Shown piece by piece: positions 36,300-47,468 of a stretch of DNA of 64,000 nucleotides. This stretch comes from Stichopus chloronotus (lineage: Eukaryota; Echinodermata; Holothuroidea; Aspidochirotida; Stichopodidae), in contig CM037830.1 of NCBI GenBank assembly GCA_021234535.1, forward strand, positions 1,152,170-1,216,169. Direction: 5' to 3'. Numbering within the stretch: the stretch's first letter is position 1; each line of letters starts with the position of its first letter. Both the position numbers and the translations under genes were made by a program. The notes below the pieces were generated by a model. It did no database searches. It was not told the DNA's origin and saw nothing but the letters and a program-made list of their open reading frames with translations.

Positions 36300-36670
36300 G
36301 ATGTGAATTGTCGAAAACGAGCATGTCAGTAAATCAAAATAACAAATACCGAACAAAGCAATTTATTACTTTCGAATAAACATAACTAGTAGAATGTACA
36401 AAATACATCTTTCCTGGCCCCAGCTTGAACTCTTCTAAATTTAGCAAACACCCCGCCCCACCCTCCCCGCCGCACATCTCCACTGAGGAACACACAACTT
36501 AAACCACTCACACTCCACTATGAGACAATAACTGGTTACACACGCCCGGCCGGCTGTAGTCTTGGTCAAGACTAAGTAAATCTTTCCCCTTCCTGCCCAC
36601 AGTCCCAATGTTGTTACTGCTATAGCTTGTACGGGCCCGTATGGCAAGCCATTTTAACACTTACCCCTAT

Positions 36671-36826
36671 TTCCACTTAATTGAAATACATTCCACTTAA
36701 GTGGAATTCAATTCCATTTAAGTAAAATTGTATTCCACTTAAGTGGAATTCAATTTTACTTAAGTGGAATGCATTTCCACTTAAGTGAAATTGCATTTTA
36801 CTTGAGGGGAATTGTATTCCACTTGC
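36671..36826. repeat. Palindromic 21-bp array built on CCACTTAAGTGG
   Basis: About 7.5 units of 20-22 bp follow the form TTCCACTTAAGTGGAATTCAA, TTCCATTTAAGTAAAATTGTA and so on. The unit centre is a 12-bp palindrome and the linker (AATTCAATT or AAATTGTA) is also nearly self-complementary. The half-site TTAAGTGG/CCACTTAA resembles the binding core of NK2-class homeodomain proteins (known family preference: T(C/T)AAGTGG). No gene adjoins it within several kilobases. Confidence 0.85.
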
Positions 36827-36829
36827 TAT

Positions 36830-38225
36830 GTTAAAAAGGCTTAGCCATAAGCTCGTCTGTGTGCTGCTCTGCTCTGAACTGTTATATCCTCGAGTTGCTT
36901 TCGTTCACGATGATTGAACAGAGATCGACTCTTGTATCGTAATAGGCGCGTGCTGTATGCATTAGTTAGTAGAACTGTATGGGATGTGTAATGGGAGAAG
37001 AAATTACTACCATCGTCTTAAAACAAGACTAGGCCCGCTGTTGATCAAACCCCCTTAGACATTTCTCCCATGTCTCACTGAATTCAGAAAAAGGTACGGC
37101 CCATATGCTCTAGTGCTTTATTTATCACCTATAGGTCTTTGCGTGTGACGTCACAGTGATACACTAAAGCACCCGGCATTCCTGGAGGATTAAGCAGTTT
37201 ATCCACAACCACCTCCTAATTAGTTCACGTGACCTGTTATCTAACATTCTCGCCTGCTGGAAAGTCTCAACGAATGACACGTCGCGGAACTGGACTGACA
37301 TGTGTTCGCCAACTTTTTTTTCTGAATAATGCAAAATTATGCTTTTTTTTTTCCATTGTACCAAAATAGGTGGAAACTTTGTTCTTCCATCTTCTTGGAA
37401 ATTAAAGATTTTTTAGGTATTTTGTAGGATTTTTTAAAAAAAATTGAACACTATCGAAGAGAGGCGGTTATTTCCCACGTCTCAAACAGTGTCTTCAAAC
37501 TTTGTGAGTACCTGACCCATTTAGTGACTTAATTCGATATTTTTCAAGAGACGTTTGTAGATGACAACATAAGCCTTACGTAACACCAAAATTACGAAGT
37601 TTAATTAACACAATCACTTATCATCAACAATTTAGGGTATAGCAGTTTTTCTGTACGTTTTGTATGCACTGAATCTAGCCTATAAGCATTCCGCTTGTAG
37701 GCCGCTAAGATGGCAAACTTGCCATCGTTTCATTTCACGTAAACAGTCCTAACATGTACGTGTATAAAGGACCACAACTGATTTGTCTTAGATTTCATGG
37801 GGACGCTTCCCCTCCACGTTTCGATAGGAAGGGGACATAATATTAAATGCCCCCCCCCCCCTTCCACCCACACACACATTTCGTAAAGAGAAATGTTTTT
37901 GCTCACTTTTTGGGAATGGTATCGCGGCTTTGTAACAAATATCACTCACAGTTTTGGTGAAAGACTGATGTAATCGCTGGCCACGTGACCATGCAGTTGA
38001 GGTGTTCATGTACCAAGGTTAGAGTCATCTACACATCCCAACTACCGGCTTCCGCGGGCAGTGGTTTCTTCGCCATGTTATGTTGATGGACAAAAGAAGG
38101 GAGGGGCTTGATGCACATTCCCTCCCCATAGATACACCAACGAAATTTAAAATTACCCAAAAAAGAGAACCTAGGTAAAAATTCTGTTTGTAAACGTATA
38201 TTTGAGTGAATTGTCAATATGCAAT
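36830..38225. other. Intergenic, nothing recognised
   Basis: No exon-like stretch. It includes a C12 run (37850-37861). Confidence 0.45.
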
Positions 38226-38226
38226 C

Positions 38227-38285
38227 GGGGGGGGGGGGGGGGGACGACCGGCCAAGGTCCCCCTCAACAACAACAACAACAACAA
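38227..38285. repeat. G17 homopolymer and nearby (CAA)n
   Basis: A 17-nt G run (38227-38243) is followed 21 bp later by seven CAA units (38265-38285). Confidence 0.9.
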
Positions 38286-38304
38286 AAAGTCAGAGCCACG
38301 ATAG

Positions 38305-38580
38305 TCGAAAAATCTGAAATACCAGTTAGAATTTTGAATATTTTCAGTCTAGCACATTTTATGACGTACAAAGCTGCCAAATAGTGTACCAGATTGTGAG
38401 GTTACCTGGTAATCGAAACAAATTCTCCTTAAATCTAAAATTCCATTTGAACTTCTCATGTTTCAGTCTAAGAATGAGAATAGTCAGAAAGTCTGACGTA
38501 CAGTTGGAATTTTTCATACCCCAATCCAGCACATTTTATGACTTCAAAAAAAAGTCAAGTATTGCACTAGATTGCATCTT
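38305..38580 (+). repeat. Two-copy ~180-bp duplication
   Basis: GCACATTTTATGAC occurs in matching context at about 38352 and 38529. It is preceded in both by a TCTGA..TACAGTT/CCAGTT..GAATTTT block and followed by TAGTGTACCAGATTG or TATTGCACTAGATTG. A more diverged third piece (ATATTGCACCAGATTTTG) starts near 38865. The long open frame over this area is explained by the repeat, not by a gene. Confidence 0.5.
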
Positions 38581-39038
38581 AGTTTGGGAATGGGGACACT
38601 TCTTTCCTTACAATCCTCCCAAAGATCTAAGCCAACCATCACTCTTCTCATACTTCCCCATCTATCAAAATGCTATTGAATGGCATCTTTTTCAATGTGG
38701 CTCTCATTTTCAAAAGTTATCGCTACAAAAACGAGTTCTGCTTTGTCATGCAATCGTTAACTCTCGTAGCAAACCATTCAATCCCTGTAACGAGAGTAAA
38801 ATTGTTGGAATAACTTTTTTGAAACCATACTTATTCTTGGAAGCATAGACTGCAATAGATGCAAAATATTGCACCAGATTTTGTTTAAGGTCATTTGCTA
38901 GTTGAAAATTTCTCAAGAGAAAAAAACCTGTTGTCGTTAGAAAGTAAAAACTGTTGAATGAACTTTTCAGAAAATTACGGTAGCATAAATATTCTAGATA
39001 ATAGCAATCCAAATTAGTACTAGTTTTGAATAGAATGA

Positions 39039-39240
39039 TGTTTTTTTCTCATGAATTGAGAAATTGCAGACATGAAAGCCCCACTTAAAGGCTGATTACA
39101 ATGAAGCCCAGATCACCCGGGAAGTGCCGTTTCCGACCATCGGGGGGGGGGGGTTGTAAAGCGAACAAAAAAATCTTGTACGCTCCGCGCCAACCAATGT
39201 GGCCCTCCGCTTAGATAGTTACATATGCCCTCATGTCAAG
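39039..39240 (+). repeat. CTCCGCTTAGATAG dispersed repeat, copy 1
   Basis: The order is CATGAATTGAGAAATTGCAGAC, a GGCTG..GAAGCCCAG block, AAGTGCCGTTTCCGACCATC, G12, then CGCTCCGCGCCAACC and CCTCCGCTTAGATAGTTAC. Copy 2 lies about 710 bp downstream in the same orientation. A short partial copy (GTAGCCCTCCGCTTACATA) sits at about 39534-39552. Confidence 0.65.
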
Positions 39241-39749
39241 TCCCCAACCCTCCTGAAAACCCTGCAGGCGTTTCGTATGTGATATAAATGACGTATAAGC
39301 AAACTGAGAACCCAATCATTAGATCCTGGTGGTGCTAAAACAATTTCTGTTTATATTCTATTCACATTTACGTTACTATGGTAATTTCTGTCTACAATCT
39401 ACTTACATTCATCTTCGGAATCACAGCGAAAGTTTATTTTTTCGAAATTTCACTGAGGGTTTTGAAACACTTTCCATGAGACATTTTCTGGAAATTTCTA
39501 TATATCTATTTTTCATAGATGCGCTGACTCACTGTAGCCCTCCGCTTACATAATAATCTCACTCATTAATTAGTAACAAACACATTCGGGCAAAAAAAGT
39601 TGACAAGAGTCCCTACGCCTATGTGCTCAGCCATAAAAATATTTGTGAAGTATTCAAAGAAAATGAAAGAGGATGCGTAATTGATTATGATTCTTCTATC
39701 ACCTAAGCCCCCATCTGATATGTATTTACTGTACCATTTTTCATAGATT

Positions 39750-39940
39750 GATTTTTTTTTACATGAATTGAAGAATTGCAGACTTAATATCCCTTTTTTA
39801 GGCTGTGTATATGCAGCTTAGGTCTGTCGGAAATGCTATTTCAAGCCATCTGGGAGTTTTGAAAAGCCCCAAATTTTCTTCCACGCTCCTCGCCAACCTA
39901 CGGTGGCGCTCCGCTTAGACAGTCCTTTCACACATACCCT
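39750..39940 (+). repeat. CTCCGCTTAGATAG dispersed repeat, copy 2
   Basis: The same order as copy 1: ACATGAATTGAAGAATTGCAGAC, AATGCTATTTCAAGCCATC, then CACGCTCCTCGCCAACC and GGTGGCGCTCCGCTTAGACAGTCC. The G run present in copy 1 is here only GGG, so the homopolymer expanded or contracted after dispersal. Confidence 0.65.
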
Positions 39941-41876
39941 CAGGCCAGCCTCCGTCCTCGGTTAAATCCCCTGGACACGGGCCCCTGATCTCTCCTTTTA
40001 TAGACCTTGACAATATGTGTGACACTGGCGGTCCCCACCTGTCAATCATCAAATGTATCAGCTGTCTTAACATATGCAATGTCTGACCAGTTTCTCCCTT
40101 TCAGTACCATTTGAAGATACAGAATCCTCACATTTTCACCCCATCGACAGAAACAAATATCCTGTCACCTCTTGGTACCCCATCATATGTTGCCTTCAAT
40201 TTAATTGGGGAAACACAAACAGTCACCGTAGTAACTGTTTCCATTATAACTCCTGACGTAGCCTGTTTGTGAATGGTCCAAGTGGTACAAGAGACATCTT
40301 CCTCTCTATGGAAACAATAAGATAAAAATCTGAAAGCCCAAGTCCAAAACTTTGTGAATCCTGTTCCAATGTAATTAAACGCTGATGACTGCTGCATTAT
40401 TTTAGAAGCATGCTTTTTACGAGAATCAGTGACATTTAAATGAACTCGATATTTTATGGTTCATTCCAAATTCAAAAAATTACAACGCAAAGCAAGTCTT
40501 GAGTATATTTCTGAAGTAAATGGACAGTAAGCCTATCATCAAATTTTGTGCTTCATTAATTGTAAATGTTGTGCGTAAGATATGACGTCCAAACAAAATC
40601 CAAAATAAATTCTTTTGTGAAGATCTAACCATCATCATCAAATCCTCTTCTATTTAAGCATGAATCAGAAAAATTAATTGAAGAACAAGTGGGAATACTT
40701 TAGCCTAGTTTGATAGTTAAAAGATTAGTGATTCAGTATATTAACAGTTAGATCAATACATTAACAATAAATCGATCAAGGAACATTTCTAGTCGGTCAA
40801 TGAGAGGTGTAATTAGCGTATACTGATCAATCAATTAAAAAAAAAGAAATGTTTGACCTTACACGTTGATAACGACGTATTTTCTAAATATAATATACAT
40901 ATTGATTTATTGTAACTCATGCCTTTGCCAAATGCTTAATGCTTAATATAGTTATACAACTGTCTCCAATTTTAACTTTAGAGTGGTAACCGTGACTTAC
41001 GTCTCCCGTAGATATCACTACGTTATGCTGAGAGTAGGATAAAGACAATACTATTCAGAGAGTCATGATGGAATTCATGTACATGATCTACCGTAGATGT
41101 AATTGACTGCAGTTTGTTTTCTGAAGAAAGACAGGCGTCATAATGACTCATTATTTATAGGGTTTTGTAGTGCAGTGTAAACAAAATTATGACAAGCACT
41201 GAAAGGTAATTAAACTTGGACTGCACGTATGTAACAGAGAACATGCTACGTACCTCCCGTCACTGGACACCCCTGTCAGGCCCCTCTGTCCCCCCCCCCC
41301 CCTCTTAATTATTCCATCTCAACTAGTATAAGTAAATAATGAATAAACAATAAGAATATCTGACAGAACTTCATACACTTTAACATAAACTCACAATGAC
41401 AGTTAAAGCAATAAATATTATATTTGTGATAGTTACTTTAGCTTCCCTTCATAGCAGTACTACTATAGCCAATACTTTTCAGCTCAGCTAGTTTATGACA
41501 CTTCGCTGAACACACACTTATCATGTTATTAATCTCTACGCGCCTTTGCAACATTATCATTAGCATTAGATTTATCCTCACACAAGGGACTGAATTATCT
41601 TTTAACGAATATCTGCAACATATATGTCTTCTCATTTCTACATTTAGCAGCATCTGTTCTGTTAGAATGGTATAGCCACTCCACTCCCGCTGTTATTCCA
41701 CACTTGGTAATTAGTAACGTACGTGTACCCTCTATTTTCACATACAAATATTTTTCGGGTGAATATATTTTAGCATCTGAACTCACAATTATCGTGACAC
41801 ATGGAGCTGTTCGTTTTTCGTGTTGTTGACATGATAGCTACCAGATCGTCTGTGCCTAACCATTATTATGGAAGAT
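39941..41876. other. Intergenic, nothing recognised
   Basis: No supported exon. AT-rich, with a C13 run (41290-41302). Confidence 0.45.
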
Positions 41877-42297
41877 CAGTGGCCGCACCAGGATTTTAGA
41901 ATGGGGGGGGGGGGGGGGGGAAGAAGATAGGACCAAAAGAAAATGTTGGTGGAAAAAAAATCGCATATAGTGTGAAATAGAACTTTTAGCCTAAGCTTTA
42001 GCGAATGGGTTCCAGGCCCGTTCGTATGGTCCCTTGTCAGGCCAAGCTGCAAAGCCGCGGTATGGGTTCAGAGGGAAAGTGTCGGAAGTTCTGCAGAGAT
42101 TTTAACGTATCTCTGGATGCAAATTTAAGTAAAGTCTCGTCACTTCTTTAAACAGAGAGGTGAATGCAATATATATAAACAGGGAATAGATATATACAGT
42201 GTATGTGTCAGACCACTATGTTTCAGTTGAATGGGAGGCGGAAACGAGGAGCAAATGTTCTGACGGGGGATCCCCCTCATCTTTGGTGTTGCCACTG
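41877..42297. mobile_element. MITE-like element, ~420 bp, CAGTGGC inverted ends
   Basis: The left end CAGTGGCCGCACCA and the right end TGGTGTTGCCACTG form an imperfect terminal inverted repeat (11 of 14 positions). An 18-nt G run follows the left end. The inside matches the decayed copy at 6.48-6.88 kb (AAACAGGGAATAGA, GTGTCAGACCACT, CTCTGGATG). CAGNG-type ends are typical of hAT transposons, but I see no 8-bp target duplication, so the superfamily is uncertain. There is no coding capacity. Confidence 0.5.
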
Positions 42298-43377
42298 TTT
42301 CCATCACAAGTTGTTAAACATGGTACTCATCTGAGCGTCAACACATGTGCCACCGTCATCATGTTACCTATAACTACTTCATGCCTCTCATTGGCCCGTC
42401 ACGGCATGTCAGTATGTGTTTATATAATACGGTAATTATGCAGCTATTACTACACAAGAAAGGCACTTTCCAATAAAATCAATTCAGGTAGATCATTTGA
42501 TAGAATAAACCTTTTCATGAAAATAAGAAAAATGTTGAGTGTAATTTTAGTTGGTCAAATGCACATAAATATCAAGCAAAATGAGGTAATTATGCTCGTC
42601 TTTCATTTAATCTTTCTGCCGAGTGTTAAGTTGAGCAAGTAATGTGTGATATTCTTAGTTTCTGGTTGGTATTGGATAAGTATGCACATGTGCGCATGGT
42701 CCGGTAATGAGGGCGTCAGACGCTCAGTTGTCTGCTTTTGAGGGCGCCCTGAATCTATTACTTTCGGGGGAACCAATAACAACTTTGATAGCCGATGGCC
42801 TGTATTCTATGGTGTATCGATAAGCCGAAAGTAGTACCCCCCAAAAGCTGCATCCCAGCCGCCGCCAGCGCTGGAATACCAGATTTGATGATTTGCAATC
42901 AATACAAACTGGTTACCATGCAGGTATAATTTTTCCATGGGTACCGTTGAACAGTTATGAGGAAAATTTAGACTGTATACAATTTTTTTCAATATATCTT
43001 CAACACAAATTTCGTTGTTTAGTCACCTAGCCTACTGTAAACCCCTCATTTAAGATGCAAGTTTGTGGCTCATTTGGAGAACTTCACTGAACTGTATACA
43101 GTGAAATCTTTCGCTCATAACTGCCTATACCCTATCGGCGTATCATTTGAAATACGGCCTGTTCATAACAGAAGGTTCCCTCAAAGTAAAGGCGCAAGGG
43201 GTGGGAGAGGGGGGGGGGGGGTTAAGAGAACGCCTATTTTATCCGGTTGAAAAATCTACCATAAGCAGAAGAATTATGAGCTTTTTTCATATATTTTTTC
43301 TCGAGTGCGATTAGTGTCTTTGTTCGATTTTGTACTTATAATCTTGTGGTGGTGTGCTACCGAGTATAGTACATACA

Positions 43378-43982
43378 CCAAACTTCGCGCACTGCCAAAC
43401 TTCGCGCACCCCTAACAAATAAGTCCTAAAATTAGTTGACCTTAGTAGCTGAACAAATTGTTGACTACAACGCCTTGAAATGATTGAAAAGAAAGCTGAG
43501 ACACTGTTTATTTCAATCGCCCTTGCCTGGCTAGTCAACTTACACTACTGCATTTGCATAGGAGAGGTATGTGCTAGGCCTAAAGCATCCTATTAACAGT
43601 TTTCGCCGAGTGTTACAAATTTTCAAATCATGATTTTGACTCTTCAATGGAATTTTTCCTGACCATTTTTTGTTGCTCGCTTGTTCACAGGTTTTTGCTG
43701 TAGGTTAAGGCACAGGATTTGTTTAAAAGGACTCACTTCATGTAATGTTTGTCACGCTAACGTTAGTGAGGTGCGCGAAGTTCGGAGCTAGGTTTACATC
43801 TTATCGTTAACTCCAGTAAGTGTTGGTTAAAATAACAGATTTCGAGGTATAATCCATAGCATATTGGATCAAATTACTAGTAAAATTGGACTTGCAAAAA
43901 CAAGATATATGATTTATGGGGAGTTTTGAATCTACAATAGCTAAAAATTTCAGGTTTTTACGTTAGATGCGCGAAGTTTGAC
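43378..43982. mobile_element. Candidate inverted-repeat element with CCAAACTTCGCGCAC ends
   Basis: CCAAACTTCGCGCAC is present twice in direct tandem at 43378-43392 and 43395-43409, the second followed by CCCTAAC. The inverted form GTTAGATGCGCGAAGTTTG closes the segment at about 43963-43981, and another inverted copy (GTGCGCGAAGTTCGG) lies at 43771-43785. CpG-rich ends in an AT-rich background suggest a ~600-bp non-autonomous element, perhaps with a nested or duplicated end. No flanking target duplication was recognised. Confidence 0.45.
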
Positions 43983-45258
43983 ACATCCTTGCTGTATCTA
44001 AAGTTAAGGCAGGAAATTAAAGTTGTCCTTTTTCTTCAACATATAGTCTATATGCAGTATGTGTTTGATTCTCAGTGGTATGGTGATGTACAACGTTTCA
44101 CAGTTTAGTTTTAGACAATGCATCCAAGTGCTCTCTTAAAACATAAAACTTTTTAAACACTTTTGTTGACCTTTTTCATCACTATCAAATGGATTTTCCA
44201 TTATAACTACACTGTGGCTCAATTCTTTCTTTTTTTTTTGGCTTGTCATTGATCATCTACTCTGAAGGGTCTCTGGTGTTTTTCTGCTTCAGTTTAAAGT
44301 CCTAATCAATCTTCTCTGAAGTAAAAGGGTCTTGAGATGATTGAATTCTGAATATCTTTCACTATGATGATGCTAAACTTCTCAGTGCAGAGAGTGACGA
44401 AGACAAGAAAGAGTAAGCAATACCTCTGGCACGGACTACGCTGTTTCCCTTATTTATATTGTTTAATCACCCTGATTTTAACGTTTTCGAGTTGAAACAA
44501 ACAACAAAATAAACAAATAAGTTCATCCAGGTAACTCAGCTATCATTTCACGCACTTTTCTCGATTGAGGGATATTTGAAGCAGAACACAGGGGCATGAC
44601 CAAGTGCAAGCTCAACTGGGGAGATGGTTGCTCGCTCTCCCTTTTGAAATTTTGCTTATGTAAGATATATAAAGACCCAGGCCATTCATTTCCCTTTTGA
44701 ATTTGTTAGTTCCGTCTAGATGCAAAATGGTGCTACATTACATATTAGTTCTTTAAGTAATTATTTTTTATAAGTTTACAAGTCATGATTTTTTCCTTTA
44801 ATTTGGGTGAAATATCCATGCTTAGGCCTTACCTAGGGTTATTCAGAATGAAAATTAAACAAGCAAAAAAAAAAAAAAAAATGATGCACAATATTAAACC
44901 AACCCTCAATTCTGTCCCCTCTGTCAGAGAAAAAAATGCTGGTCAATACCTCACAATTTAATCCAATCCATTGATTGACTCGTGGCCAACCAAGCAGTTT
45001 CTGATTTAAATGCCGGTCAGAAGATTGCAGACAATGGCACTTTCCAGTAACTCTTGCCTTCTAAGTTTCGGTTTAATATTCTTTATTTTGCAGAACAATT
45101 TTTTGTGAAATTTACTCTTGCACTGTGAATAGCCTATGTTGACTAATATTAAGAGTGTATAAATCATTGATGAGTAAGATGTAATCGTGATTAACGTTGT
45201 ACGCCAAGAGGGACCTATACTTTCTTTCCAACAAAAACTCAAACATAGCACTTTCCAG
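43983..45258. other. Intergenic, nothing recognised
   Basis: AT-rich, with an A tract of about 17 near 44865-44881. No exon-like stretch. Confidence 0.45.
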
Positions 45259-45694
45259 CAGGGGCCTAGCTAAATGTTTCTTTTTAATGGAGGGAGGTCA
45301 AATAAATGAGGCGGCATCGAAAAGAAATCATGGCGGATCGTTAAAACAAAATTATCGCGAGGCACTGTAGTTTTGCACCCAATTTTTACGGACGATGGGA
45401 TTATTGTGGGAAGACTTAGTAGAGTGGTACTAAATGAAACGCAGAGTATTAGAAAAAATAAGTAAAAATACCCCCAGATTGCAAGAAACATGCCCTTCCG
45501 GCAATTGTCGGCAACTTGAAGCATCTGGAAATGACGGCACTGTCAGTGTTTTGTTGAATGGAAAACCCAGGCGCCTTATGTAGGCCTATTATTGAAAGTT
45601 TCGAAATTTGCCGAGTAGCTCAAAGTTTACGGACAGCGTCATATGCTGGGGGGGGGGGGGGAGTGGTTACACACCCTATATCGCAACGCCCCTG
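45259..45694. mobile_element. Possible MITE with CAGGGGC / GCCCCTG ends
   Basis: CAGGGGC (45259) and GCCCCTG (ending 45694) are inverted and about 436 bp apart; an A/T-rich stretch follows the left end and a G14 run lies near the right end. The repeat ends are short and no target duplication is visible, so this is weak. Confidence 0.25.
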
Positions 45695-46370
45695 AATGGG
45701 GTTAGCACCTCAGTAGGCCTATATGTCAGTGATCCTTTCCTATGTAATCACAATGTCGACACGTATTGCCTTCGATCTAGACTCTGCAGAGTCTGCTTGG
45801 TCTGGAAAGTTTCTGTTTCTAATCCTGGTTCCTCCACCTCTGAAGAAACATCGATATACTGCACTGCTCTTCTGTAGGCCTGAGAGTGTTTACTCCCCTC
45901 ATTGATCTCTACCCTCGCAGACTCTGGACACTCTTTTTAATTATGCACACAACTTTTAACTAAAACCGATGTTTTTTGCTACCAAATTCGGTAGAAACTT
46001 ATTACGGCCATCGTGAGAAATGGTGGGAGTGATGATGAGGAAAAGACCTGCGACTGATTAGTTACGTAAATGTCATGGTAATATTCTACTCTCCTTTAAC
46101 TGTTTTAGGTCACTCTTAGCGATATCCTAATCCTGCCGTAGGCAAATCTGGTGATACGGTGAAAGTTAGCCTAAGGTACCATTATTTTCTCTCATTGTTC
46201 GATCGCTGCTATTGGCTCGTTCCATGAGACCAACGCGTAGTATTTTAATATGTATTAACCGTAACGTCAAACGTGACTATTCATTTGGACATAATTATAT
46301 CGTGTGTCCAAAGTCTTTCCGGCGGAAGGCGATCACAGGGAAAAGTGATTGCTCGAACTCTTCTGGGTAT

Positions 46371-46880
46371 AAGTAGGCTGCAGCTCAAATTGTGAGGGAT
46401 GTATCAAAGGAGGGGACTTCATTCGTCGAGAAAGACTTTGCAAAGTCTACCTTCGATCCAAAACATCTTATCATTTATTTGTTAATGAGGGACGAACGTG
46501 AATACCGCAAAAGACGGCTTGCAGTCTTAGCTTCACGAGAATGGAATGAGCTCCCTGATCAATACAGAAACGAGAAATAAACCATTTTAAAGTCTAAATA
46601 AATCCTATTTATATGATTTTTTGATATGCGTGTTAATTATTGTTAATTTTTATTTGAAATTCTAAATGTGTGTTTTATTTGTATTTCTGTATTTTTTTTT
46701 TTACTTTGCTCTTGTAAATTTAATTGTTTTTCTCTGCCATAAGTCGCACTTTGGATTTGTTCAATTTTATTCCTCGTGTTAATTTTTACGAGGACTCCGG
46801 GTAAAATAAGCCCGTTGTGAGCTAACCGAGTTGTCCACCCTCATGCGAATGTTCAATAGCGTAAATAAATAAAGTCGTAT
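46371..46880 (+). mobile_element. LINE 3' fragment, last RT codons and 3' UTR
   Basis: A short open segment ends RRRLAVLASREWNELPDQY + RNEK, then stop at 46578-46580. The REWNELP block is typical of the C-terminal end of non-LTR retrotransposon ORF2 proteins. The ~280-bp tail ends with ACGAGGACTCCGGGTAAAATAAGCCC.., a CGAG-TTGTCCACCCTCATG block and AATAAATAAAG, in keeping with a CR1-like LINE 3' UTR. It is strongly 5'-truncated and inactive. Confidence 0.6.
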
Positions 46881-47468
46881 GAGGAATTACACATCATGCA
46901 TACAAAGCTATAAGACCCATTTAGTGTCTCAGTCAGTCAAGATCAACGCACAGACCTGTATGACGTGGGAAGCTTTGAGGAGATTTTCATGGGGGAAATC
47001 TTGCTACCTCTCCCTGGAGAAAAAAAAAAAGAAGAAAAAATCCTTTCTAAGCCCCACTGTATTTGCCTGTCAGTAATTTGGGGTTTGTGGGTATAGTTTC
47101 AACTAAGATTCCTGTGCCTGTAAGACCGTCGGCTACTTGATATAGGAACCCTAGTTTCAACCTCCGGTTTTTCCGTTTTCCAAAGTTGGCGTCACAGTTT
47201 GACTATTCTAGCCGTTTCTAGCATATTTGGCAATTGGCCGCCAGATGTCAGGCAGGTACCATAAACAAACTTGCAATACAATACTCGTATATAGAAGCTC
47301 AATGTTAGTACACTGTGCTGTCAGCATGGTACTGCCGCGTCACAAAGAAACCCTCGTAGTGCCAGTATATGTGGTATACATATTGCAGTGATCGTTCTAG
47401 CTAGCTAGCTTGGCCAGCGTCTAGCCGAAATTAACCGCGTTCCCTATATACTAGTGAAATAAACAACG
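46881..47468. other. Intergenic and probable promoter/5' UTR of the LEM-protein gene
   Basis: The last ~200 bp become richer in G+C and CpG (GCCAGCGTCTAGCCG, TTAACCGCG) and contain a (CTAG)n-like run at about 47398-47411. The TATATA at 47445 is only ~20 bp from the ATG and is unlikely to be a TATA box. A TATA-less housekeeping promoter is my inference. Confidence 0.4.

Noticed and set aside
38384..38848. 154-codon plus-strand frame
   Set aside because: It lies across a duplicated repeat (38305-38580), lacks recognisable motifs and has AT-driven codons.
47445..47450. TATATA before the LEM-protein start codon
   Set aside because: It is only about 20 bp upstream of the ATG, too close to leave room for a normal 5' UTR if used as a TATA box.
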